From: Mycobacterium sp.
GTDB lineage: Bacteria; Actinomycetota; Actinomycetes; Mycobacteriales; Mycobacteriaceae
NCBI RefSeq assembly: GCF_019247635.1
Contig: NZ_JAFBAR010000090.1
Coordinates: 62,001-126,000 of the forward strand
Length of the DNA stretch: 64,000 bases
Reading direction: 5' to 3'
Shown here: positions 49,827-58,300 of the stretch, in pieces
Layout: the number at the start of each line of letters is the position of its first letter
How positions within the stretch are numbered: position 1 is the stretch's first letter
Translations under genes and position numbers: made by a program
Notes under the pieces: model-generated
What the model was told of the DNA's origin: nothing
Seen by the model: only the letters and a program-made list of their open reading frames with translations
Database searches by the model: none

Positions 49827-51203
49827 ATGGAAGAACTGCGCTGCCTGGTCACTGGGGCCACCGGCTACATCGGTGGTCGGTTGGTGCCGCGATTGCTGGA
49901 CGAGGGTTATCGAGTTCGGGCCATGGCCCGTACCCCGAGCAAATTGGATTCCGAATCAGGAGGCGTGCCGTGGCGCGAGCGGGCCGAGGTGGTGGCCGGT
50001 GATTTGGAGGACGTCGATTCGCTGATCGCCGCGTTCGCCGGAGTCGATGTCGTCTACTACCTGGTCCACTCGATGGGCTCGTCGAAAAACTTCGCCGCCG
50101 ACGAGGCCCGCGCAGTCCGCAACGTGGTGACGGCCGCCCGTCAAGCGCAGGTGCGGCGAGTGGTGTACCTCAGCGGTCTGCACCCCGAAAATGCCGATCT
50201 CTCAACGCATCTCAAGTCACGCACCGCGGTGGGCCAGGCTCTCATCGAGTCCGGCATCGAATCGGTGGTGCTGCAGGCCGGCGTCGTCGTCGGTTCGGGG
50301 TCGGCGTCGTTCGAAATGATCCGGCACCTCACCGACCGGCTGCCGGTGATGACCACACCGAAGTGGGTGCATAACAGGATTCAGCCCATCGCGATCCGCG
50401 ACGCGCTGCACTACCTGGTCGCCGCCGCGAAGGTTGCGGTGCCGTCGTCGCGAACCTGGGACATCGGCGGCCCGGACGTGCAGGAGTACGGCGACATGAT
50501 CCGGATCTATGCCGAGGTGGCAGGTCTGCGCCGGCGGCGTTTGATCGTGCTGCCATTTTTGACCCCCACGATCGCCAGTCTCTGGGTTGGCACCGTGACC
50601 CCGATGCCCCCCGGGCTGGCGCGGCCGCTGATCGAGTCGCTGGAATGCGACGCGGTGATGCGTGACCGCGATATCGACACCATCATCGAGCCTCCGCCAG
50701 AAGGCCTGACGCCCTACCGCCGCGCCGTCGAATTGGCCCTCAACCCCGCCGCGCCGGGCCCACCCGACGCCACCTGGGCCTCCTCGCGATCCGAGCCCGC
50801 CGAACCGCTGCCCAGCGACCCGGACTGGGCCGGCGACGTGGTGTACACCGTCAGACGCACTGCCGTGGCGACCGCAGCACCCGACGACGTGTTCGCCGCC
50901 GCCGAGCGGGCCGCGAACCGGCGTTGCATCGTGCATGAGCGCGAGCTGGGCAGCAGGCTGCGGGCGCGTGTGCGGATCCGCGCGCCAGGGCGGGCGTGGT
51001 TGGACATCGCCGTCGCACCGCGCGACGGCGGCGGCAGCACCTGCGCGCTTCGGGCGATCTTTCAGCCGAGGGGTCTCGCGGGGCGGTTGTACTGGTTTGC
51101 GGCGCGCCCGCTGTGGTCGTTGGCGTTGCGGCGGCTGGCCCGCGATGTCGTCGGGTCGTCCGACGTCACACGCCGAACAAAGGCGGCAGTACCAGCACCA
51201 TGA
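49827..51203 (+). CDS. NAD(P)H-binding SDR-type protein, C-terminal DUF2867-like
   Basis: LRCLVTGATGYIGGRLVPRLLDEGYRVRAMARTPSKL; C-term SRLRARVRIRAPGRAWLDIAV. Confidence 0.85.
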   Translation: MEELRCLVTGATGYIGGRLVPRLLDEGYRVRAMARTPSKLDSESGGVPWRERAEVVAGDLEDVDSLIAAFAGVDVVYYLVHSMGSSKNFAADEARAVRNVVTAARQAQVRRVVYLSGLHPENADLSTHLKSRTAVGQALIESGIESVVLQAGVVVGSGSASFEMIRHLTDRLPVMTTPKWVHNRIQPIAIRDALHYLVAAAKVAVPSSRTWDIGGPDVQEYGDMIRIYAEVAGLRRRRLIVLPFLTPTIASLWVGTVTPMPPGLARPLIESLECDAVMRDRDIDTIIEPPPEGLTPYRRAVELALNPAAPGPPDATWASSRSEPAEPLPSDPDWAGDVVYTVRRTAVATAAPDDVFAAAERAANRRCIVHERELGSRLRARVRIRAPGRAWLDIAVAPRDGGGSTCALRAIFQPRGLAGRLYWFAARPLWSLALRRLARDVVGSSDVTRRTKAAVPAP

Positions 51204-51888
51204 TCAGGCCCCACACGAAGTGGGTCAGCATCGGCGCGAGCACCCCGCCGCTGGCCCGACGCTCCAGCGCACACACCGCCCCAAGGATGATCGCGGCAAA
51301 CCCGAGCATCGGGTTCCCGCTGGCCAAAGTGGCAACGATGTACAAAATCGTCGAGATCACCACCGGATGGTGCCGCCCCAACGCGGTGTACAGCGCGCCG
51401 CGGAAGAACACCTCCTCGGCAACCCCGTTGATCAGGGTGATCAGCACGATCAGCACAAACGAACCGCCGTGTGCATACAGCAGGACCCGTGTGATCAGGT
51501 GTGCGACGGGTGCAATCTCCCTGGCCATCAGCCCGCCCAGGACAAAGACGCCACCAAGCAGCAGGCCGACGGCGGTCCCGGTGATGACGGGACGCTGGTT
51601 GCGGCCGCGCCAGTTGATGCCGCCCAGATGCAGCGGCCCGGACACGAACGCGCCGGCCATCCACACGGCCGCCAGCAGCAGCGTCAGCCAGTAGAAGCTG
51701 GATTCGCCCGGCGCGCGCCGCAGCGAAAACCCGAGCACCACCGCACCGACCACCACGGTGACGCCGACCACGATCCGCCGGCGCAACACAACCGAGGGCG
51801 GTTCGTTGTGTGGCACAGCGACATTGGTCATCGCGCGACGCAACTCTTCGACCACGGTGGTCCGATAGGGCGCGGTGGGTTGGCTCAT
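51166..51888 (-). CDS. CPBP family intramembrane metalloprotease
   Basis: NGVAEEVFFRGALYTALGRHHPVVISTILYIVATLASGNPMLGFAAIILGAV. Confidence 0.88.
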   Translation of the reverse strand: MSQPTAPYRTTVVEELRRAMTNVAVPHNEPPSVVLRRRIVVGVTVVVGAVVLGFSLRRAPGESSFYWLTLLLAAVWMAGAFVSGPLHLGGINWRGRNQRPVITGTAVGLLLGGVFVLGGLMAREIAPVAHLITRVLLYAHGGSFVLIVLITLINGVAEEVFFRGALYTALGRHHPVVISTILYIVATLASGNPMLGFAAIILGAVCALERRASGGVLAPMLTHFVWGLIMVLVLPPLFGV

Positions 51889-53024
51889 GGGATGCGGATT
51901 TTCGGCATCAGTGCGAGCAGAACGTCCAGGCCGGTTCGCACCACACCGGCCAGCGGCCCGGGGACCATGTTGACCAGCCGCAGGGCCGGGCGGACGAGGG
52001 GTGGCGTCACCGCTCGAGCAAGCCGTCGGATGCGCAACGCGTCACCGCCGGCCCAGACCGGATCGGTGTCTGCGAGGTGGTGCGGGTCGGCCAGCGCGTT
52101 GACGGGCCGCGGGCGGTGATCCTGCAAAGCCACCGCGATGGCGTCGTCGACGGACAGCAGACCGCCGGGGGGGTCGGGTACCCGATCTCGCAGCCCGGCG
52201 TCGGACGCGCGCATCGGATGATCCAGGGACTCGACCAGGTCTCCTGCCAGCCCCGGAGGCACTGGCAACGCGACGGCGGTGACTCGTGAGGCCACCGCGG
52301 TGTCGATCCGGGGCACCCGCAGCACCGCCTGCCTCCTTCCGGTGGCGCGGGCATAGGCCTCGAGCAGGCTCCGGTACGAGGTGGTCTCGGGGCCGCAGAT
52401 GTCGTACGCGCCGGCGGGCACCTGGCCCGCGTCGGCGGCGACAACCAGGTAATGCAGTACGTCACGGATGGAGATCGGGTCGATCGGGTTTTCCAGCCAA
52501 CCCGGTATCGGTATCAGCGGAAAGCGGTCGCCGACGTAACGCAGCATCTCAAACGATGTCGACCCGGCGCCGATGATCATCGCCGCTCCCAACCACACCA
52601 GTTCGGGGCCGTCCTCGACGGTCAGGGCATCGGCCACCTCGGCCCGACTGGCCAGGTGTTCGGACAGCTCGCTGTCATCGGGAACGAAGCCGCCCAGGTA
52701 GACGATGCGTCGCACGCCGGCGTCCCGGGCAGCGGCCGCGACGTTGGCCGCCGCGGCGTTGTCGGCGTCGCGGAAGCCGGGTTGACCGATCCCATGCACC
52801 AGGTAATACGCCACGTCGACCGGACCCGCGTCGGCAAGGGCGACCCGCGCCGACAACGGATCGGCCGCGTCCAGCCGCACCGGCGTGACCTCGGCGAACC
52901 AACCGAACTGCTTGAGCCGGGCCGGGTTTCGGGTCGCGGCCAGCACCTGGTGGCCATCCGCAAGAAGCGCCGTGATCAGGCGCGACCCCACATAGCCCGT
53001 CGCACCGGTCACCAGAATCCGCAC
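51885..53024 (-). CDS. NAD(P)H-binding SDR-type protein
   Basis: MRILVTGATGYVGSRLITALLADGHQVLAATRNPARL. Confidence 0.88.
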   Translation of the reverse strand: MRILVTGATGYVGSRLITALLADGHQVLAATRNPARLKQFGWFAEVTPVRLDAADPLSARVALADAGPVDVAYYLVHGIGQPGFRDADNAAAANVAAAARDAGVRRIVYLGGFVPDDSELSEHLASRAEVADALTVEDGPELVWLGAAMIIGAGSTSFEMLRYVGDRFPLIPIPGWLENPIDPISIRDVLHYLVVAADAGQVPAGAYDICGPETTSYRSLLEAYARATGRRQAVLRVPRIDTAVASRVTAVALPVPPGLAGDLVESLDHPMRASDAGLRDRVPDPPGGLLSVDDAIAVALQDHRPRPVNALADPHHLADTDPVWAGGDALRIRRLARAVTPPLVRPALRLVNMVPGPLAGVVRTGLDVLLALMPKIRIP

Positions 53025-53083
53025 AGAACCAACCTACCTGGGTCCGATTGAACCGACTCGACCACGGCGACGTGACCAACTCC

Positions 53084-54160
53084 ATGAAGACAAAACCAGG
53101 CACCACGGTAACCGTTGCAGACCCGTCCATCGCGGCGGTTGCTGTCAAATTCCCGCCGAATCGGTACAGCCAGGCCGAGGCAATCGGCGCGCTCACAGAC
53201 TTCGCCGGCCCGGAGTTTCGACGCTTCGCCCTCAGCAGCGGAGTGGAGTCCCGCCACACCGCGCTCCCGCTGTCGCGGTACCAGAGGCTGACCGGGTTCA
53301 CCGAGGCCAACGACGCCTACATCGAGGTCGCCCTAGACTTGGCCGAGCAGGCGTTCGTCGCCGCACTGGACAAAGCAAAGCTCAGGCCGTCGGAGGTCGA
53401 CATCGTATTTTCGACAACGGTTACCGGGCTCGCCGTGCCGACACTCGAGGCGCGGCTGGCGGCGCGGGTGGGGCTGCGTCAGGACGTCAAACGCGTCCCT
53501 CTGTTCGGCCTGGGCTGTGTGGCCGGCGCGGCCGGGGTGGCGCGGATGCACGACTACCTCCGCGCATATCCGGACCAGGTGGCAGCGCTGCTGGCGGTCG
53601 AACTGTGCTCGCTGACCATTCAGCGCCAAGACAATTCGATGGCCAACCTGGTCGCGACCAGCCTGTTCGGCGACGGCGCCGCGGCGGTTATCACGCACGG
53701 CGCCAACCGGGCCTCCGCCCGACGGCCCGGTCCCAAGGTGCTGGCCACCCGCAGCCGCATCTACCCCGACACCGAAGAGGTCATGGGCTGGAAGATTGGC
53801 AGTGACGGCTTCCGGATCGTGCTGTCGGTCGACGTCGCGACGGTCACCGAGAAATACCTCGGCGACGATGTCCGTAATTTCCTCGCCGACCATGGGCTGA
53901 CCACCCACGACGTGACGACGTGGGTCTGCCATCCCGGCGGGCCGCGGGTGATCGAGGCGGTCGAGAACATCTTGGAGCTGCCGGTAGATGCCCTCGACCA
54001 CACACGAAATTCGTTGCGTGACAACGGAAATCTTTCTTCGGTCTCGGTACTGGATGTGCTGCGGGCCAACATCGCCGCTCCCCCGCCGGCCGGCTCGATC
54101 GGGCTGATGATTGCGATGGGTCCGGCCTTCTGCTCGGAATTGGTCCTGCTCGAATGGTAG
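53084..54160 (+). CDS. Type III polyketide synthase (chalcone/stilbene synthase family)
   Basis: [32 protein letters not shown]-type Cys site; [20 protein letters not shown] His site; [15 protein letters not shown]sn site. Confidence 0.92.
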   Translation: [358 protein letters not shown]

Positions 54161-54167
54161 GCACGCC

Positions 54168-54686
54168 GTGTATTACCTGCTGATCCTGGCGGTCGGAATC
54201 GAACGCCTGGCGGAGCTGGTGGTGTCCAAGCGCAACGCAGAATGGTCATTTTCCCAGGGCGGCAAGGAGTTCGGCCGTGGCCACTACGCGGTGATGGTGA
54301 CAATCCACACTGCTCTGCTGCTCGGGTGCGTCATCGAAACATGGGCGCTGCACCGGCCGTTCATCGGCTGGCTCGGGTGGCCGATGCTGGGCGTGGCGGC
54401 GCTGAGCCAGGGACTGCGGTGGTGGTGCATCACGTCGCTGGGCCGACGGTGGAACACCCGGGTCATCGTGTTGCCGCATGCGCCGCTCGTCCAAAAGGGC
54501 CCCTACCGTTGGCTGCATCACCCTAACTACGTTGCCGTGGTTGCCGAAGGGCTGGCGCTGCCACTGATACACACCGCGTGGCTGACCGCGGCCGGTTTCA
54601 CGGTGGCCAACGCGATCCTGCTGAGCGTGCGTCTGCGAGTGGAAAACTCCGCACTGGGCTACACAACGCTGACGGACCACACATGA
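54168..54686 (+). CDS. Isoprenylcysteine carboxyl methyltransferase family protein (SrsB-like)
   Basis: LGRRWNTRVIVLPHAPLVQKGPYRWLHHPNYVAVVAEGLALPL ICMT motif. Confidence 0.88.
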   Translation: MYYLLILAVGIERLAELVVSKRNAEWSFSQGGKEFGRGHYAVMVTIHTALLLGCVIETWALHRPFIGWLGWPMLGVAALSQGLRWWCITSLGRRWNTRVIVLPHAPLVQKGPYRWLHHPNYVAVVAEGLALPLIHTAWLTAAGFTVANAILLSVRLRVENSALGYTTLTDHT

Positions 54687-55699
54687 CCGATTACGACACC
54701 GACGTCTTGGTCGTCGGCGGCGGCCCCGCCGGCCTCGCCACGGCGTTACACGCTCGCCGGCAAGGGCTGTCGGTGATCGTCGCCGAGCCGCGCGAAAACC
54801 CGATCGACAAGGCGTGTGGTGAAGGGCTGATGCCCGGCGGCCTGGCCGAATTGACCTCGCTCGGAGTGGATCCGGCCGGTATGCCGTTTCGCGGTATCGC
54901 CTACGTGAGCGAACGTCGTCGGGTCGAGGCCAGGTTTCGCACCGGACCGGGCCGCGGTGTGCGACGCACCACCCTGCACGCCGCGCTGGCGGCGCGGGCC
55001 AAAGAGCAAGACACAGAATGGATCCGGACGAAGGTAACCGACGTCGAGCAGGACGCAAGCGGTGTGAGGGCCGCCGGTGTGCGGGCGAAATGGTTGGTTG
55101 CCGCCGATGGCCTGCATTCGCCGGTCCGGCGTGCCGTCGGTATCGAAGCGACCGCGGGGACCCCGCGGCGTTACGGCGTGCGGTGGCATTATCGGGTGCC
55201 GGCCTGGTCGGAGTACGTCGAAGTGCATTGGTCCCGCTGGGGGGAGGCATACGTGACGCCGGTGGAGCCGGATCTGGTGGGCGTGGCGATCCTGTCTCCC
55301 GGGCAGCCGGAGCTCGACTGGTTCCCTTGGCTAGCAAGGCATCTGGAAGGCGGCGGCCGAGGACATGCGCGCGGTTGCGGCCCACTGCGCCAGGTGGTGT
55401 CCCGGCGCGTGGCGGGACGGGTGCTGTTGGTGGGCGATGCGGCCGGCTACGAGGACGCCCTGACCGGTGAGGGCATCAGCCTCGCCGTCAAGCAGGCCGC
55501 CGAGGTGGTCCGCGCGATCGTCGCCGACGATCCGTCGTCGTATGAGGCTGCGTGGTACCGGGTTACCCGCAATTACCGGTTGCTCACCCGTGGTCTGGTG
55601 CTGGCCAGCGCCCCACGCGCCGCCCGGCGCGCCATCGTGCCGGCGTGCGCGCTGCTGCCTGGGGTGTTCCGGCGCGCGGTCAACGTGTTGGCGCACTAG
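54683..55699 (+). CDS. FAD-dependent oxidoreductase, geranylgeranyl-reductase/monooxygenase-like
   Basis: DVLVVGGGPAGLATALHARRQGLSVIVAEPRENPIDKACGEGLMPGG; VLLVGDAAGYEDALTGEGISLAVKQA. Confidence 0.88.
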   Translation: MTDYDTDVLVVGGGPAGLATALHARRQGLSVIVAEPRENPIDKACGEGLMPGGLAELTSLGVDPAGMPFRGIAYVSERRRVEARFRTGPGRGVRRTTLHAALAARAKEQDTEWIRTKVTDVEQDASGVRAAGVRAKWLVAADGLHSPVRRAVGIEATAGTPRRYGVRWHYRVPAWSEYVEVHWSRWGEAYVTPVEPDLVGVAILSPGQPELDWFPWLARHLEGGGRGHARGCGPLRQVVSRRVAGRVLLVGDAAGYEDALTGEGISLAVKQAAEVVRAIVADDPSSYEAAWYRVTRNYRLLTRGLVLASAPRAARRAIVPACALLPGVFRRAVNVLAH

Positions 55700-55762
55700 C
55701 GCGAGCAGACGCAAAAGCACCCCAAATGGGCAAATTTGGGTGCTTTTGCGTCTGCTCGCGCT
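55698..55762. terminator. Bidirectional terminator, ~29-bp arm palindrome between convergent genes
   Basis: agcgcgagcagacgcaaaagcaccccaaat ... atttgggtgcttttgcgtctgctcgcgct; arms identical except one bulged C. Confidence 0.88.
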
Positions 55763-56566
55763 CTAACGTGCCTTCCAGACCGGCTCGCGCTTCTCGGCGA
55801 ACGCCAGTGGACCTTCCCTGGCATCCTCGGATCGGATCAGGGTTTGCATCTCGCGCATGGTGCGGTCCCAGCCCGCTTCGTCAGCGGTGATCACACCGTC
55901 GTCGGCCCCGTAGGCGATGCGCTTGCTGGCCTGGACCGACAGCGGTGCGTTGACAGTGACGCGGGCGGCCAGCGCCAGCGCGGCATCGAGCACCGATCCT
56001 TGCCTGACGACCTGGTTGATCAAGCCCCATTCCCAGGCGTCGGAGGCGGTGAGCGGCTCGCCGGTCAACAGCAATTCCATCGCCACCTTGCGGGGCAACT
56101 GCTCCATGATCCGGAAGACACCGCCGGCCGCGGCGATCAGTCCACGCTTGACCTCGGGCAGCCCGAACTGGGCCAGCTCGTGGGCCACCACCAGGTCGCT
56201 GGCCAGCGCCAACTCGGTGCCGCCGCCCAGCGCGGTGCCGTTGACCGCCGCGATCGTCGGCTTGTCGATGAAATGGTGCACGTAGCCGGCGAAACCCCAC
56301 TCGGCGTGGTCGGGGTGATACAGGTTCTCCCGGCGCGCGATCGCCTTGAGGTCGGCGCCCGCGCAGAACGACTTGTCGCCGGCGCCGGTGATCACCACGG
56401 CCCGCACGTCGGGGTCGTTTTGCGCCTCTTCCATCGCATCACCGACGGCGATGCTAACGGCGCCGTTGACCGCATTGCGCGCCTCGGGCCGGTTGATCGT
56501 GATAACCAGGACGTTGCCGCGGCGCTCGACGAGCGCACCCGGCTCGCTGCCTGCGGTCTGGGTCAC
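55763..56566 (-). CDS. Enoyl-CoA hydratase/crotonase family protein
   Basis: GNVLVITINRPEARNAVNGAV; GDKSFCAGADLKAI; TIAAVNGTALGGGTELALASDLVVA. Confidence 0.92.
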   Translation of the reverse strand: MTQTAGSEPGALVERRGNVLVITINRPEARNAVNGAVSIAVGDAMEEAQNDPDVRAVVITGAGDKSFCAGADLKAIARRENLYHPDHAEWGFAGYVHHFIDKPTIAAVNGTALGGGTELALASDLVVAHELAQFGLPEVKRGLIAAAGGVFRIMEQLPRKVAMELLLTGEPLTASDAWEWGLINQVVRQGSVLDAALALAARVTVNAPLSVQASKRIAYGADDGVITADEAGWDRTMREMQTLIRSEDAREGPLAFAEKREPVWKAR

Positions 56567-57711
56567 AGCAGCTCCAGGATCGTCGCGTTGGCCTGCCCGC
56601 CACCCTCACACATGGTCTGCAAGCCGTAGCGAATTCCCTTGTCCCGCATGTGGTACAGCAGCGTCGTCATCAGCCGCGCCCCGGACCCGCCGAGCGGGTG
56701 CCCCAGCGCGATCGCGCCACCGTTGGGGTTCAGCTTCTTCTCGTCCGCGCCGATGTCGCGCAGCCACGCCAACGGTACCGGCGCGAACGCCTCGTTGACC
56801 TCGTAGGCCCCGATCTCGTCGATGGACAGCCCGGAGCGCTTCAGCACCTTCTGAGTCGCCGGGATGGGAGCGGTCAGCATGATCACCGGGTCGGCGCCGG
56901 CCAGCGTGGCGGTATGCACCTTAGCGATCGGCTTGAGCCCCAGCGACTTTGCCTTCTCGGCGGACATGAACAACAGCGCCGCCGAGCCATCGGAGATCTG
57001 CGAGGAATTGCCGGCATGGATCACGCCGTCTTCCTTGAACGCCGGCTTGAGCGAGGCCATCTTCTCCATCGGGGTTCCTCGGCGGATGCCTTCGTCCTTC
57101 AGAACTGCGTTTCCGTCCTGGTCCTTGATAGCCACGATCTGATCGTCGAAAGCACCGGAATCCTGTGCTGCAGCAGCCTTTTCGTGCGATCCGAGGGAAA
57201 ACTCGTCGAGGGCCAGGCGGTCAAGTCCCCACTGCTCGGCAATCATCTCGGCACCCAGGCCCTGGTTCGGAATCCGGCCTTCGTAGCGCGCCAGGAACCG
57301 CTCCGGGTAGGGCCGCCCGCCGTTGGCCAGCGATGCCCCCATGGGCGTCCGTGACATGGACTCCACCCCTCCTGCGACGACGACGTCGTAATGACCCGCT
57401 ACCACACCGGCCGCGGCGAAGTGGATGGACTGCTGGCTCGACCCGCACTGCCGGTCGACGGTCACGCCGGGCACGGTCTCGGGCCAGCCCGCGGTCAGCA
57501 GGGCGGTGCGGCCGATGTCGAGGGCCTGTTCGCCGGCCTGCATGACGCAACCCCAGATGACGTCGTCGACGACCTCGGGGTCGACACCGGCCTTGTCGAC
57601 GAGCCCGTTAAGGACCTGTGCGGACAACTCGGCCGGGTGCACCCCGGACAGCCCGCCGTTGCGCTTGCCGATCGGCGATCGCACTGCCTCGACGATGACC
57701 GCTTCAGCCAT
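56563..57711 (-). CDS. Acetyl-CoA acetyltransferase (thiolase)
   Basis: VTVDRQCGSSQQSIHFAAAGV; NPNGGAIALGHPLGGSGARL; CEGGGQANATI. Confidence 0.93.
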   Translation of the reverse strand: MAEAVIVEAVRSPIGKRNGGLSGVHPAELSAQVLNGLVDKAGVDPEVVDDVIWGCVMQAGEQALDIGRTALLTAGWPETVPGVTVDRQCGSSQQSIHFAAAGVVAGHYDVVVAGGVESMSRTPMGASLANGGRPYPERFLARYEGRIPNQGLGAEMIAEQWGLDRLALDEFSLGSHEKAAAAQDSGAFDDQIVAIKDQDGNAVLKDEGIRRGTPMEKMASLKPAFKEDGVIHAGNSSQISDGSAALLFMSAEKAKSLGLKPIAKVHTATLAGADPVIMLTAPIPATQKVLKRSGLSIDEIGAYEVNEAFAPVPLAWLRDIGADEKKLNPNGGAIALGHPLGGSGARLMTTLLYHMRDKGIRYGLQTMCEGGGQANATILELL

Positions 57712-57752
57712 GGGAATCTCTCCTTTGACACGCTGGACTTCAGACCTGATGT

Positions 57753-57767
57753 CTCAAGTAACTTGAG
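57753..57767. promoter_or_regulatory. Perfect 15-bp palindrome, candidate operator
   Basis: CTCAAGT-A-ACTTGAG, 42 bp upstream of the thiolase start. Confidence 0.5.
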
Positions 57768-57929
57768 TCGATTGTCAACCAACGCGTTGGGCGGTACGGG
57801 GGCGGGGTCGCCTGGGCCGGCCTGTCGGCGGCTGACCAGGCTAAGGACGCCAGTTCGTTGGCCGCACGTACGACTGCGGTCACGTTTCATTCGCGTTCCG
57901 GCTAGTTTCGGGGAAGTAGGGTGCCGGGT

Positions 57930-58220
57930 ATGAGCACCTCCTCCCCCGGGCCCGGTTGGTGGCTGGCGTCAGACGGCAAGTGGCACCCCCAGCGGTGGGA
58001 GACCACTTTCATCGCCCAAACCGATGAGGCCCTGCAGGCGGCGTTAGACGAGGCGAACCGACTCACGAAGGCCTACGGCGAACAGGGCTGGGAGATCGTC
58101 GGCTCCTCGGTGCAACGCACTCAGGTCGCCCGCCACTTCAAGGACTACGACAGGGTCGGCGACCACTACTACGAATGGAGCATCGTCTGCACCTTGAAAC
58201 GGCCCCTCCCGCCGGGCTAG
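57930..58220 (+). CDS. Hypothetical protein with DUF2510-like N-terminal motif
   Basis: 96 aa; SSPGPGWWLASDGKWHPQRWETTFIAQTDEALQAALDEANRL. Confidence 0.7.
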   Translation: MSTSSPGPGWWLASDGKWHPQRWETTFIAQTDEALQAALDEANRLTKAYGEQGWEIVGSSVQRTQVARHFKDYDRVGDHYYEWSIVCTLKRPLPPG

Positions 58221-58228
58221 TGCCTCTG

Positions 58229-58291
58229 CGCCGAGATTGCCGCTATGGTCGCGTCCGAGGCCCAATCACAGCCCTCACGGCAATCTCGGCG
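58229..58291. repeat. ~63-bp dispersed inverted-repeat element, copy 3
   Basis: cgccgagattgccgctatgg...cagccctcacggcaatctcggcg; arms cgccgagattgcc/ggcaatctcggcg. Confidence 0.8.
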
Positions 58292-58300
58292 CGCAGGAGG

